A stretch of 20,868 nucleotides of DNA, taken from the IMG/VR virus record IMGVR_UViG_3300033141_001655, positions 1 to 20,868 of that record, one strand, 5' to 3'. Made by a program: the position numbers and the translations under genes. Each line of letters begins with the position of its first letter. Position 1 is the stretch's first letter. Below the pieces are notes generated by a model. It had not been told where the DNA came from, did no database searches, and worked only from the letters and a program-made list of their open reading frames with translations. The DNA comes from a virus. Shown one piece after another: positions 1-6,712 of the stretch.

Positions 1-231
1 GCGAAAAAGGCTTTACAAAAACTTGAGGGGGTACATCTCGAAAATAGGCCGATTACAGTTAGACACGCAACGCCGGAAGGATTTAGGAACGGGAACGGAA
101 GCCCCTCAACCTTGGATCATGTTTTGGATTTTATTAAAGTTAAGGCAAATCCCGGCGATAGACTAAAAGTACAATATGGACAAAAGAACTTTACAATAGT
201 CCGGGAAGTGGATACTGCTAATGCTAGTTAG
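1..231 (+). CDS. C-terminal fragment of an unrecognised protein (5' end outside window)
   Basis: An open frame runs from base 1 to a TAG at 229-231, giving the last 76 residues of a protein whose start lies upstream of the window. The segment is mixed charged and hydrophobic, with a basic stretch near the middle (VRHATPEGFRNGNG) and a C-terminal part that looks like a small beta-alpha fold (GDRLKVQYGQKNFTIVREV). I see no Cys cluster, Walker motif or membrane segment and do not recognise the family. The next gene starts 11 bases before this stop, which suggests they share an mRNA and are translationally coupled. The coding call rests on the uninterrupted frame and the overlap. Confidence 0.6.
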   Translation, partial: AKKALQKLEGVHLENRPITVRHATPEGFRNGNGSPSTLDHVLDFIKVKANPGDRLKVQYGQKNFTIVREVDTANAS

Positions 232-490
232 AACAGAGGATACATACGAGGCGAGTTTTTATATATTGATGGGTGGGCGCGTTACCGAAATAAGATTCGG
301 AAAATTGCAACCCAACAAGAGATCCAAAAAAGGATTTACTACCAAGTACATAGTTACAGTAGAGGGAGTTGAGCAGAGATTTGTTAAATACTGGAAAGCG
401 CATAACCCAATTGGAAATATCCGGGCATTTGCAGAGATAAGGAAAAAACTAAAACGGAGAATTCAGAAATTAGAAAGAAAAAGATGGTGA
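221..490 (+). CDS. Small basic hypothetical protein
   Basis: This encodes 89 residues. The N-terminal half looks beta-rich, and the C-terminal 25 residues are very basic and probably helical (RKKLKRRIQKLERKR), which would suit nucleic-acid or protein contacts. I do not recognise the family. The ATG at 221 overlaps the end of the preceding gene by 11 bases; a second in-frame ATG at 269 would give a 73-residue protein, and no strong SD separates the two. The 3' end overlaps the next gene in the arrangement ATGGTGA (484-490), a typical coupled start. Its place in a tight row of small genes ahead of the terminase supports it being real. Confidence 0.6.
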   Translation: MLVRTEDTYEASFYILMGGRVTEIRFGKLQPNKRSKKGFTTKYIVTVEGVEQRFVKYWKAHNPIGNIRAFAEIRKKLKRRIQKLERKRW

Positions 491-846
491 CAACCAAAAA
501 ACATTTCGAAATATTTAGAAAAGAGTGTCAAAAGTGGGTTAAAATATTTAATCTGTCTAATTGGCAGGTTTACTACGAACACAAAGTAATAGAAGGAGAT
601 GCGGAGTGTTATGCAAGGCTCAATGCTAATTTATATGGTTATGTAGCATTGATTCAATTGAATAAGTGCTGGAAAGGCGTACCTACTAATAAAGGACTAA
701 AGAAATCGGCGCGCCATGAAATAGTACATTTATTACTTGCGAGGTTGGGAGAATTGGCTAAATCGCGCTATATCTCAGGTACAGAATTGATTGAAGCTGA
801 AGAAGAAGTGGTAAATAGATTAGTAAAATATCTTGGAAGTAGGTGA
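484..846 (+). CDS. Phage HExxH putative metallopeptidase
   Basis: This 120-residue protein carries the zinc-metallopeptidase signature HEIVH at residues 78-82 inside a helix (SARHEIVHLLLARL). An acidic helix about 25 residues later (ELIEAEEEVVNRL, 101-113) could supply the third zinc ligand. The upstream part (about residues 17-66) resembles the short beta-sheet lead-in of SprT-like and small phage metallopeptidases. Such proteins are common near phage packaging and replication modules, but their substrates are mostly unknown. The small size argues for a minimal catalytic domain only. The ATG overlaps the stop of the previous gene, and the stop TGA lies within the SD of the next gene. Zinc binding is inferred from the motif; the phage role is not known. 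Confidence 0.75.
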   Translation: MVTTKKHFEIFRKECQKWVKIFNLSNWQVYYEHKVIEGDAECYARLNANLYGYVALIQLNKCWKGVPTNKGLKKSARHEIVHLLLARLGELAKSRYISGTELIEAEEEVVNRLVKYLGSR

Positions 847-852
847 ATCGAA

Positions 853-1047
853 ATGGCTAGAGTAAAAAAAATCAAACTGTGTGGACACTTGAGAGTTGAA
901 AAGCCTGAAGCAAAGATTCCGGCAAGACTTAGGTGCGGTCAATGCTATAAGGTTTGGATTTGGAACGCAAAAGAAAAAGCCTATGTATGTATATTCGATC
1001 CGGAGAAGAACGAAAAGCTAAGTGCAGTTGGTAAATTATTCAAATGA
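853..1047 (+). CDS. Small zinc-ribbon-like protein
   Basis: This encodes 64 residues. Cys10 and His12 (CGH) pair with Cys28 and Cys31 (CGQC), a spacing that fits a single treble-clef or zinc-ribbon knuckle of the Cys-His-Cys-Cys type. The rest is basic at the N terminus (MARVKKIK) and aromatic after the knuckle (YKVWIW). Small zinc ribbons in phages often bind nucleic acid or a host polymerase subunit, but nothing here decides that. The start is well supported by an SD, AGGTGA at 841-846, six bases before the ATG, whose TGA is also the stop of the metallopeptidase-like gene. It overlaps the next gene through ATGA at 1044-1047. Confidence 0.65.
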   Translation: MARVKKIKLCGHLRVEKPEAKIPARLRCGQCYKVWIWNAKEKAYVCIFDPEKNEKLSAVGKLFK

Positions 1048-1304
1048 GAATCAGAATCAGAAAAGGTCGAATCGAGTTTTGGAGAGAGAAGAAACCTCTT
1101 GGTTGGAATGTCTGGACATTCTATTTCAAAAAGAGAGAAAAGATATATGGATATTGGATTTCCATTCCCAAAATAAGAAACGGACATAAGATATTCGAGA
1201 ATACAAAGTTTATATACAAAGAAAATCCGTTTCCGGACAACCCAGAAGTAAAAGCAACACTGGGAGTAAAATTGAAAAAAGAAGATGATATAAGTCGGAG
1301 GTGA
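1044..1304 (+). CDS. Small basic aromatic hypothetical protein
   Basis: This encodes 86 residues, rich in Arg, Lys, Trp, Tyr and Phe, with an alternating beta-strand-like pattern (RIRKGRIEFWREKK, WNVWTFYFKKREKIYGYWI). No known motif is visible. The ATG sits in an ATGA overlap with the stop of the preceding gene and there is no SD, so translation probably depends on reinitiation. The stop TGA (1302-1304) lies inside the strong SD of the next gene. It could be a small beta-barrel or a DNA-mimic-interacting protein, but that is speculation. Gene status rests on the tight overlaps on both sides. Confidence 0.55.
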   Translation: MRIRIRKGRIEFWREKKPLGWNVWTFYFKKREKIYGYWISIPKIRNGHKIFENTKFIYKENPFPDNPEVKATLGVKLKKEDDISRR

Positions 1305-1310
1305 GAAATA

Positions 1311-1613
1311 ATGACAGATCTAAAAAAGATATTTATTAGAGCGAAAGGAGTAGATGGCAAATGGGCGAGTTTTAGTTTGGATGAATTAGTTGAGTTAGAT
1401 TCTTCACCATCCGATCCGTTGGACACTCGACCTGCGGCCAAGCCGGCCTTTGATGGAGTGGGGCAGATCAAGAGATGGTTGATTGATAAGTACATTGATC
1501 ATGTTGGTTTGGAAGAAGGTGCAGCGCTGTCAAAGAAAGAAACAAAGAAAATGATTTCCAGAATTGTTGACGATATGGAGAAGCTAGGCATTACGATCTA
1601 CAAATTGAAGTAA
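1311..1613 (+). CDS. Hypothetical helical protein, last gene of the upstream operon
   Basis: This encodes 100 residues. The N-terminal third has a strand-like stretch (KIFIRAKG, KWASFSLDELVEL), followed by a Pro/Ser/Asp linker (SSPSDPLDTRPAAKP) and a C-terminal helical half (GQIKRWLIDKYIDHVG, KKETKKMISRIVDDMEKLGI). I do not recognise the family. The start is firm: GGAGGTGA at 1297-1304 is a near-perfect SD ending six bases before the ATG. It is the last member of the small-gene row. The following 96 bases hold no gene but carry the terminase promoter, so the transcription unit probably changes here. Confidence 0.65.
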   Translation: MTDLKKIFIRAKGVDGKWASFSLDELVELDSSPSDPLDTRPAAKPAFDGVGQIKRWLIDKYIDHVGLEEGAALSKKETKKMISRIVDDMEKLGITIYKLK

Positions 1614-1644
1614 AAAGATATAAGCGCCTTTGTGTAATCAATTC

Positions 1645-1654
1645 TAACGCGTTA
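1645..1654. repeat. Perfect 10-bp palindrome upstream of terminase
   Basis: TAACGCGTTA is exactly self-complementary and lies in the only sizeable spacer before the terminase genes. It is too short and lacks a U-tract, so it is not an intrinsic terminator. It could be an operator or part of a packaging recognition region, or chance. Confidence 0.3.
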
Positions 1655-1691
1655 TTTCTTCAGAGAGGACTATACCATCATCTTTCCAAAG

Positions 1692-1700
1692 TGTTATAAT
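1692..1700 (+). promoter_or_regulatory. Extended -10 promoter of the terminase small subunit
   Basis: TG-T-TATAAT, with the -10 hexamer at 1695-1700, is a consensus extended -10 element. The ATG follows after nine bases (aaatttact), so the predicted mRNA leader is about three bases or none. No good -35 is visible 16-18 bases upstream, as is usual for extended -10 promoters. Confidence 0.7.
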
Positions 1701-1709
1701 AAATTTACT

Positions 1710-2150
1710 ATGCCCAAGACGGAAAAACCGAAGGGAAGTAAAGAACTTCAAAAGTCTAACAATGGACAAAATTTGACAAAAGAAGATCCACCTTTCAAAC
1801 CAACAAGGAAGATGATTCGGTGGCTTGAAACTACATTGGAATTAGGACATACGGCTTCAATTACAGATATTTCTAAGGAATCAAAAATAAAACGGCAATC
1901 TTGGTATTTATGGTTGCAGGATGATGGCTTTGTCAAGTGGTGGGATGACCAAATGCAAAAGGTTTTGCATCAAAACAGGTGGAAACTAGATGCAATCGGG
2001 TTAAAACAAGCAAAAACTAAGTATAATTTCTGGAAAGACATGATGAATCGTGTCGGAAATACAATTCCGGAGCCAATGAGTATTGGCACACAAGTTAATA
2101 CTCAATTCAATATACCCGATGCCAACTTGGAACGAATTACCAAAAAATAA
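1710..2150 (+). CDS. Putative terminase small subunit (DNA-recognition HTH protein)
   Basis: This encodes 146 residues. A polar, basic N-terminal tail (about 1-30) precedes a helix-turn-helix-like region (about 31-80: KMIRWLETTLELGH, SITDISKESKIKRQSWYLWL) of the kind found in small terminase subunits and phage HTH proteins that read 'W..W..d..F..WW'. The rest is helical and may mediate oligomerisation. Its position directly before the large terminase, overlapping it by about 32 bases, is the main support. In headful or cos packaging the small subunit binds the viral packaging site and hands DNA to the large subunit. There is no SD; an extended -10 box ends nine bases before the ATG, so initiation is probably on a leaderless or near-leaderless mRNA. 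Confidence 0.7.
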   Translation: MPKTEKPKGSKELQKSNNGQNLTKEDPPFKPTRKMIRWLETTLELGHTASITDISKESKIKRQSWYLWLQDDGFVKWWDDQMQKVLHQNRWKLDAIGLKQAKTKYNFWKDMMNRVGNTIPEPMSIGTQVNTQFNIPDANLERITKK

Positions 2151-3639
2151 ACAGATAGAAGTTCGGGAAGCGATGGCTGCTGCTTCCGAAGATCCTATTG
2201 CGTTTATAAATAAATTTCTTTACACCTTTGATCCAAAGCGTGAGCCGTACCATTTGCCGTTTATTCTATTTGATTATCAAGAAGAATTGGTTGAGCAACT
2301 TGTGGATTTTATAGTAACCGGCGAGGATGTATTTGTTGAGAAGTGCCGGGAGATGGGAGTTACCTATGTTACTTTAGCGGTGTTCCTTTGGTTTTGGAGA
2401 TATGTTCCCGGATCTAACTTTCTTCTTGGATCGCGCAAAGAACAGTATGTAGATAATCGGGGCGGATCTGGTGAGGGAGAAGTTAAAAACAAAGAAGAAT
2501 CATTGTTCGGAAAACTAGAATATATGATTGATAGAGTTTTAATGACCTTTCCTTATATCTTGCCGGAACAGTTTAATAAGAAAAAGAATTTTACCTATAT
2601 GTCTTTGATAAATCCGGAGAATGGAAATGTAATATCTGGTGAATCATCAAACCAAAACTTCTCAAGGGGTGGTCGGCACAAAGCAGTTTTATTAGATGAG
2701 TTTGCTTTTTGGGACAATGACACCGCCGCTTGGGGGGCAACTGCCGACACTACTAATTGCCGAATCATTTTAACAACGCCGGGTATTAGACCTTGCAAAG
2801 CAAAACGATTGAGATATGGAAAAGACGGAGAAGAAATAAGCCTGATTACCCTTCCGTATAACTTAGATCCGCGCAAAACCCCGGTATGGCTTGAAAGAGA
2901 GAGGCGCAGAAGATCCGCAGAGGACTTTGCCCGTGAAATTATGATCAATTGGGAGGTTTCAGTCAAAGGCAAAGTGTATCCGGAAATATCAAATGCACTC
3001 TATGGAGTGTTCCCTTACAATCCGGATTGGCCTCTTTATAAATCATGGGACTTTGGACTTGATGGGGTGGCGATTCAATGGTGGCAGAAGAATATGATCA
3101 ATGGGAAAAAGAGATTGGTTGAGGCGTATGAGAATAAAAACCAACCGATTGACTTTTACTTTCCGTTTGACGGCAAAGACATAGATTCAAAGTTTGAGTA
3201 CACCGAAGAAGATTTGGAACTAATTGAGAAAGTCAAAGATTATAAAAAAGCAATTCATTACGGAGATCCAGATGTTTCTAAAAGGTCTTTGATAACCGGC
3301 ACTTCAACACGCCAAGCGTTAAGAAAACAAAAAATATATATTCAGACTAACACCTTGTCCAACGATTTCGTTTCTCGTAGAGAAAAGACTAAGGTGATGC
3401 TTCAGGGTGGGATCGAAGTTAATCAAACGCCGGGAACAGAATACTATATGGAATGTATGAGAAATGCTCGTTACCCTCAGAGAGAAGAACACAGCCAAGC
3501 TACTACACCAATTAGGCTTCCTATCCATGACTGGACAAGCCATCACAGGACATCTACCGAGTTTTTTGCTGTAAACTACAAAGAGCCACCAAAACCTATA
3601 CCGGCAACAGAAGAAGTCATTGAGGACGATCCTTACTAA
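2119..3639 (+). CDS. terL: Terminase large subunit (ATPase and nuclease)
   Basis: This 506-residue motor packages viral DNA into the prohead. The ATPase half shows a Walker-A-like loop KCREMGVTYV (75-84), which is variant because the GKT/S lysine has moved upstream as in many terminases. Walker B plus catalytic Glu are VLLDEF (190-195), followed by a motif III-like ILTTPG (217-222). The RNase-H-like nuclease half has candidate metal-binding Asp residues at SWDFG (D311), YGDPD (D383, D385) and HDW (D471). Length and order match the family. The chosen ATG overlaps the small subunit by 32 bases; a TTG at 2083 and an ATG at 2173 are alternatives, and none has a clear SD. The frame ends in TAA followed by T and the next ATG. 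Confidence 0.92.
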   Translation: MPTWNELPKNKQIEVREAMAAASEDPIAFINKFLYTFDPKREPYHLPFILFDYQEELVEQLVDFIVTGEDVFVEKCREMGVTYVTLAVFLWFWRYVPGSNFLLGSRKEQYVDNRGGSGEGEVKNKEESLFGKLEYMIDRVLMTFPYILPEQFNKKKNFTYMSLINPENGNVISGESSNQNFSRGGRHKAVLLDEFAFWDNDTAAWGATADTTNCRIILTTPGIRPCKAKRLRYGKDGEEISLITLPYNLDPRKTPVWLERERRRRSAEDFAREIMINWEVSVKGKVYPEISNALYGVFPYNPDWPLYKSWDFGLDGVAIQWWQKNMINGKKRLVEAYENKNQPIDFYFPFDGKDIDSKFEYTEEDLELIEKVKDYKKAIHYGDPDVSKRSLITGTSTRQALRKQKIYIQTNTLSNDFVSRREKTKVMLQGGIEVNQTPGTEYYMECMRNARYPQREEHSQATTPIRLPIHDWTSHHRTSTEFFAVNYKEPPKPIPATEEVIEDDPY

Positions 3640-3640
3640 T

Positions 3641-3841
3641 ATGGTAGAACCATTTGTACCAGAAAAACCAGAGAAATATGTAGTAGTGAAAATTACTAAG
3701 AAAGAGGCTGTATTGATCCAAAAGTTAAGAAAATATGCTTTTGGGAAGTTTGTAATACATAAGGCAAACGGTATTTTGACTAGAATTGAGATAAACGACA
3801 GCCAAATGATCGAGGAAGATGTGGAGATAGACTTGGGTTAA
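3641..3841 (+). CDS. Small DUF2292/YezD-like protein
   Basis: This encodes 66 residues. The core, from 'KLRKYAFGKFVIHKANG' to 'ILTRIEINDSQMI', resembles the short DUF2292 (YezD-type) fold, in which a helix leads into two strands reading 'FG.v.i...G.i..Ie'. The match is by eye and should be tested with a profile search. Function of that family is unknown. The ATG is one base after the terminase stop (TAA-T-ATG), with no SD, so translation is probably coupled to the terminase. An in-frame non-ATG start inside the terminase frame was rejected because this junction recurs at five other genes here. The acidic C terminus (EEDVEIDLG) is unremarkable. Confidence 0.6.
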   Translation: MVEPFVPEKPEKYVVVKITKKEAVLIQKLRKYAFGKFVIHKANGILTRIEINDSQMIEEDVEIDLG

Positions 3842-3851
3842 TTTTTTGGTG

Positions 3852-3857
3852 TATAAT
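3852..3857 (+). promoter_or_regulatory. -10 box with leaderless start
   Basis: TATAAT is followed by AAATTT and the ATG at 3864, a six-base discriminator, so transcription should begin at or next to the start codon. No TTGACA-like -35 is seen at standard spacing; G/T-rich bases precede the box. Confidence 0.6.
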
Positions 3858-3863
3858 AAATTT

Positions 3864-4169
3864 ATGTACCCAGATATGCCAATGCACGAAGGAAGGGAGT
3901 TGCCTCAATTTACCCTAAGACAAAATGATTTACCCGATGTTGCGAAGTTAGAAGTTAATGAGGAAAAATATTTAATTGTCAAGGTAAAAATGATCTCCAA
4001 AAGAAACAGGCAGGATATAGAAGCCTCGGAAGAAAAGCAAAAGATTGAAGGTAGATTTCAAATAATGGCAATAAAAGCACTAGGAGATAAGCCGGTTGAT
4101 GCTAAGTCTTTAGAGCGAGAACATTTCGAAAAGACTACTGCTAAGGTATTATCAGGCGAAGTTAAATGA
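3864..4169 (+). CDS. Small hypothetical structural-module protein
   Basis: This encodes 101 residues. The N-terminal 40 residues are Met/Pro-rich (MYPDMPMHEGRELPQF), then a strand-like stretch (KYLIVKVKMISKRN) leads into a charged helical tail (EASEEKQKIEGRFQIMAIKALG, REHFEKTTAKVLSG). I do not recognise the family. The ATG at 3864 is chosen over a TTG six codons upstream because that TTG lies inside the promoter and the -10 box is six bases from this ATG, as at six other genes in the window. The gene ends TGA-T-ATG into the next gene. Confidence 0.6.
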   Translation: MYPDMPMHEGRELPQFTLRQNDLPDVAKLEVNEEKYLIVKVKMISKRNRQDIEASEEKQKIEGRFQIMAIKALGDKPVDAKSLEREHFEKTTAKVLSGEVK

Positions 4170-4170
4170 T

Positions 4171-4467
4171 ATGTCTTACCCAACAGGAACACCAACGGCT
4201 TACAATATAACTCTAACTGTTGCTGATACTGAATACCCTCTAGCACTTCCCTCAAGCACCAGAGAAATAAGATTCCGATGTAGAACCCTCTTTGATGTGA
4301 GATTTGCCTACGAAAAAGATAAGGTTGCCACTCCTACTGCTCCTTACTTAACGCTCCCTGCTGGTTGTGATTATCATTCAGATGAGAGCGAAGTAACAGC
4401 GAAAAGTCTTTACTTTGCCTCTAGTGAAGCCGGGGTTGTTGTTGAAGTTGAAGTTTGGACACCATGA
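4171..4467 (+). CDS. Beta-rich virion protein, likely decoration or fibre-associated
   Basis: This encodes 98 residues, low in Lys and rich in Thr, Ser, Val and aromatic residues, with alternating strand patterns throughout (AYNITLTVADTEYPLAL, REIRFRCRTLFDVRFAY, AGVVVEVEVW). This fits a small beta-sandwich such as a capsid decoration or tail-associated protein, but there is no specific motif. It starts one T after the stop of the previous gene (TGA-T-ATG at 4167-4173). Its stop overlaps the next ATG as ATGA (4464-4467), tying it to the tail-fibre-like gene that follows, perhaps as a partner. Function is inferred from fold-like composition and context only. Confidence 0.6.
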   Translation: MSYPTGTPTAYNITLTVADTEYPLALPSSTREIRFRCRTLFDVRFAYEKDKVATPTAPYLTLPAGCDYHSDESEVTAKSLYFASSEAGVVVEVEVWTP

Positions 4468-5903
4468 AAAGAATATCATCACCATCAATAGGACAGCTTG
4501 ATAAACGCTATGTAAATGTGGAGGATTGGTTTTTAATGCCTCCAGTAGAAGATTGGTATGACCCCACAGATGGGTTGCCAGAAGATCCCGAAATTGGCGA
4601 TAGATATATTTCTGATGCTACCGCAGAAGGTTGGGAAATTGACCATATTTACGAGTGGGATGGTGATGAGTGGATAGAATCAGAGCCAGAGGAAGGGTGG
4701 ATGATATGGATGTTATTTGAACTTATGTTTTATGTTTTCTTTTCTGGCGGGTGGATGGAAGTCGGAAGTGAGTCGTTTGTCAATGTGACTGGCGACACCA
4801 TGACTGGTGATCTAATTTTAAGTGGCGCAAAGCTCATTTCTGATACTGGCGAGCCTTTAACATTGGATAGTGCGACAAACTATATAGATATTGGCGTAAG
4901 CCCTACAAACAACAAACAACTCCGCTTTTATCAAGGAAGCAATGGTACTTCAGGGAACACCTGTCAAATAAGGGCGGACTACGATAACCTGTATATAACT
5001 AACGCCAATGGAAAAATAATGATTGAAAACGCAGCTGACCAGAACCACTCTCTAAGCGTGCAAGAATCTGGAAGCCCTTACGAGAAAATGGACTGGTGGT
5101 TCGATGGCTCAAGTGGTACCGGAACAGGTATATGGATGAGTGCCAATTACAATGCTGGTGATATTAACATGAAACTAGGAGATGCTGATGCCGCTACTTG
5201 GGATTTCAAGATAGTTGATTGGTGGGATAGAGATTTAGTTACTATCAGTTCTTTGGGTGGAGCGCATTTTAATATTCAATCTAAAGATGCTGATTTTATT
5301 ATAGAAGGGAATACTGAGGCCAATTTATTTAGAGTAGATGCAGGAACAGACGAAGTGAGGATGGGAGATTGGGATACTTTAACTGGTACAGCCAGAGTAA
5401 TCAGAGACTTGTGGATTGATGCGGCGGGGATAAAAGCCCCAGGAGCTAAGCCAGCTACTGAAGTTTCTTTTGGAACGCTGGAAACGATGGCTTGGGAGTT
5501 TAGCAATGAGGGAGTAGAAGCTAATCAAGAAAGCGTCAGCTGGCGGATTGCTATCCCCTATGACCTTGATAGAACTGAAGGGGTAATAGTAAGGCTTGGT
5601 TGGAGTTCTGCCTCTGCAGGCAATTGTAAGTGGCAACTAAAATACCGCTGGTTTAGCGAAGATGAGGATATGACACAGGACGGCGAAGAAACGCTAACGG
5701 CGGTAGATGTCGCTTCTTCTACTGCTAATGGATTGGTGGTTACCACCATTGAGGGAATAGACGCCCCTAGTGATACTGACGCTACCATTATGTTCAAATT
5801 AACTAGACTTTCTGCTGATGGTGAAGATACGATTTCTGACACGGTAGAGCTACACGGGATTTGCTTTAACTATACAAGTGATAAGTTGGGAGCAGCAATG
5901 TAA
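4464..5903 (+). CDS. Tail-fibre / receptor-binding-like protein with DUF2793-like N-terminal module
   Basis: This encodes 479 residues. About 30-85 resemble a DUF2793-type module (EIGDRYIS, HIYEWDGDEWIESEPEEGW), followed by a hydrophobic Met/Phe-rich strand (MIWMLFELMFYVFFSGGW, 80-97) that is more likely buried than membrane-spanning. At 107-117 is the fibre repeat motif VNVTGDTMTGD, known from many phage fibres. The middle is glycine- and Asn-rich beta structure. From about 330 a further domain (EVSFGTLETMAWEF, IPYDLDRTEGVIVRLGWSS, ELHGICFNYTSDK) looks like a C-terminal jelly roll. The ATG overlaps the previous stop (ATGA); a TTG three codons upstream is less likely. Such proteins bind host surface glycans. 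Its location between terminase and portal is unusual. Confidence 0.75.
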   Translation: MKRISSPSIGQLDKRYVNVEDWFLMPPVEDWYDPTDGLPEDPEIGDRYISDATAEGWEIDHIYEWDGDEWIESEPEEGWMIWMLFELMFYVFFSGGWMEVGSESFVNVTGDTMTGDLILSGAKLISDTGEPLTLDSATNYIDIGVSPTNNKQLRFYQGSNGTSGNTCQIRADYDNLYITNANGKIMIENAADQNHSLSVQESGSPYEKMDWWFDGSSGTGTGIWMSANYNAGDINMKLGDADAATWDFKIVDWWDRDLVTISSLGGAHFNIQSKDADFIIEGNTEANLFRVDAGTDEVRMGDWDTLTGTARVIRDLWIDAAGIKAPGAKPATEVSFGTLETMAWEFSNEGVEANQESVSWRIAIPYDLDRTEGVIVRLGWSSASAGNCKWQLKYRWFSEDEDMTQDGEETLTAVDVASSTANGLVVTTIEGIDAPSDTDATIMFKLTRLSADGEDTISDTVELHGICFNYTSDKLGAAM

Positions 5904-5916
5904 AGGAGGTGGTAAT

Positions 5917-6153
5917 ATGATAATTTTACTTGAAATACCAGATGCTCAAAAAGACCGAATAATAGACGCTTTTTGTGCTAAATATGATTACGATACTCGT
6001 AAAGCAAAGAGTGAAACAAAAGCACACTTCGCTAAAAGAATACTGTATAGAATTATTAAGAATAATGTTATTTCTTATGAAGCTCAACAGGCCGCAAAAG
6101 AAGCAAGGGATGCTATAATAGAACAAGGTCAAAAAGAAATAGTTTTGGAGTAG
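5917..6153 (+). CDS. Small charged helical phage protein
   Basis: This encodes 78 residues, largely helical: a short hydrophobic strand (MIILLEIP) precedes helices (KDRIIDAFCAKYDYD, ETKAHFAKRILYRIIKNNVI, YEAQQAAKEARDAII). I recall similar short proteins of unknown role in phage structural regions, but cannot assign a function. The start is decided by the strongest SD in the window, AAAGGAGGT at 5902-5910, which overlaps the TAA stop (5901-5903) of the fibre-like gene and lies six bases before this ATG. An upstream in-frame GTG at 5878 is therefore rejected. High translation relative to neighbours is likely. Confidence 0.7.
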   Translation: MIILLEIPDAQKDRIIDAFCAKYDYDTRKAKSETKAHFAKRILYRIIKNNVISYEAQQAAKEARDAIIEQGQKEIVLE

Positions 6154-6190
6154 CGTTGTCAATAAGCTAGGGATAGCGACTTAAAAAATT

Positions 6191-6199
6191 TGCTATAAT
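6191..6199 (+). promoter_or_regulatory. Extended -10 promoter with leaderless start
   Basis: TG-C-TATAAT (hexamer 6194-6199) is followed by five bases (aaaat) and the ATG at 6205. Transcription should start at or within a base of the A of the ATG. The nine-base element is identical to the one before 15188. Confidence 0.7.
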
Positions 6200-6204
6200 A
6201 AAAT

Positions 6205-6558
6205 ATGACCAGAAGAATAAGACGATTAAAACCCAAAAAGATTAAAGGCAAGATTCAGCTTTTGAAGGCACTTCCGTACAAAGGGAACATGATTTATGTC
6301 CGGTGTGTAGATAAGTTTATTTTCGAATATATCGCGGTTTTCAAGAACGAGGTTTATACTAATTATATGGTTATTACTCCACGAAAAGGTCAAACAAAAC
6401 TCAGTAAAGATGAGATGTCCCAATGTGCAGAGTTACTTTGGGCTGGTGGGGAAGCATCAATAGACGCGCTTCTTGGCGTAAAACTCGATAAAAAGAAATC
6501 CGAAATAGTTGAAGCCCTTGAGAAATCACAATTAGGCGCAGAAAAATTACCTAACTAA
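6205..6558 (+). CDS. Hypothetical protein
   Basis: This encodes 117 residues. A basic N-terminal tail (TRRIRRLKPKKIKGK) precedes a strand-rich central part (MIYVRCVDKFIFEYIAVFKNEVYTNYM would be the core, described here in outline) and a helical C terminus with repeated Lys/Glu (KDEMSQCAELLW, DKKKSEIVEALEKSQLG). I do not recognise it. It has its own extended -10 promoter ending five bases before the ATG and no SD. It ends TAA-T-ATG into the next small gene and lies upstream of the portal, so it is probably expressed with the head genes. Confidence 0.6.
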   Translation: MTRRIRRLKPKKIKGKIQLLKALPYKGNMIYVRCVDKFIFEYIAVFKNEVYTNYMVITPRKGQTKLSKDEMSQCAELLWAGGEASIDALLGVKLDKKKSEIVEALEKSQLGAEKLPN

Positions 6559-6559
6559 T

Positions 6560-6712
6560 ATGCCGAAAGCATTTAATGATTGCGTAAAAAGAGGTGGAAG
6601 GGTTCGCTCCAAGCGGATTAGCAAGACGGAATATGTTAAGATTTGTTTTATAGGAGGAAAAAGTTATACCGGGGAAAAGCACACTTATAAAAAGGTTCTA
6701 AAAGGGAAATAA
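6560..6712 (+). CDS. Very small basic protein before the portal
   Basis: This encodes only 50 residues, starting MPKAFNDCVKRGGRVRSKRI and ending KKVLKGK. The pattern 'MPKAF.DCV..GG.VR.K..' followed by 'Y..IC...GKSY.GE.H' resembles short phage proteins of unknown function that I have seen near packaging genes. The start is one T after the upstream stop (TAA-T-ATG), and the TAA at 6710-6712 shares its last base with the portal ATG. These exact junctions are strong evidence that a frame this short is a gene. Two cysteines (C8, C34) are too sparse for a standard zinc knuckle. Confidence 0.7.
   Translation: MPKAFNDCVKRGGRVRSKRISKTEYVKICFIGGKSYTGEKHTYKKVLKGK

Noticed and set aside
1121-1495. Minus-strand open frame of 124 codons
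   Set aside because: It crosses two well-supported + strand genes that have SD sites and overlapping junctions; its product has no recognisable features.
2083-2118. TTG start for the large terminase giving a longer overlap with the small subunit
   Set aside because: No SD supports the TTG, and an ATG at 2119 gives a normal N terminus for the family.
3846-3863. TTG start for the 3864 gene
   Set aside because: It falls inside the promoter region; the -10 box ends six bases before the ATG at 3864.
5878-5916. GTG start for the 5917 gene
   Set aside because: The consensus SD at 5902-5910 is positioned for the ATG at 5917, and the GTG lies inside the preceding gene.
6156-6180. Possible minus-strand TTGACA promoter in the gap before 6205
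   Set aside because: No -10 box lies at suitable spacing and no minus-strand gene would be served.
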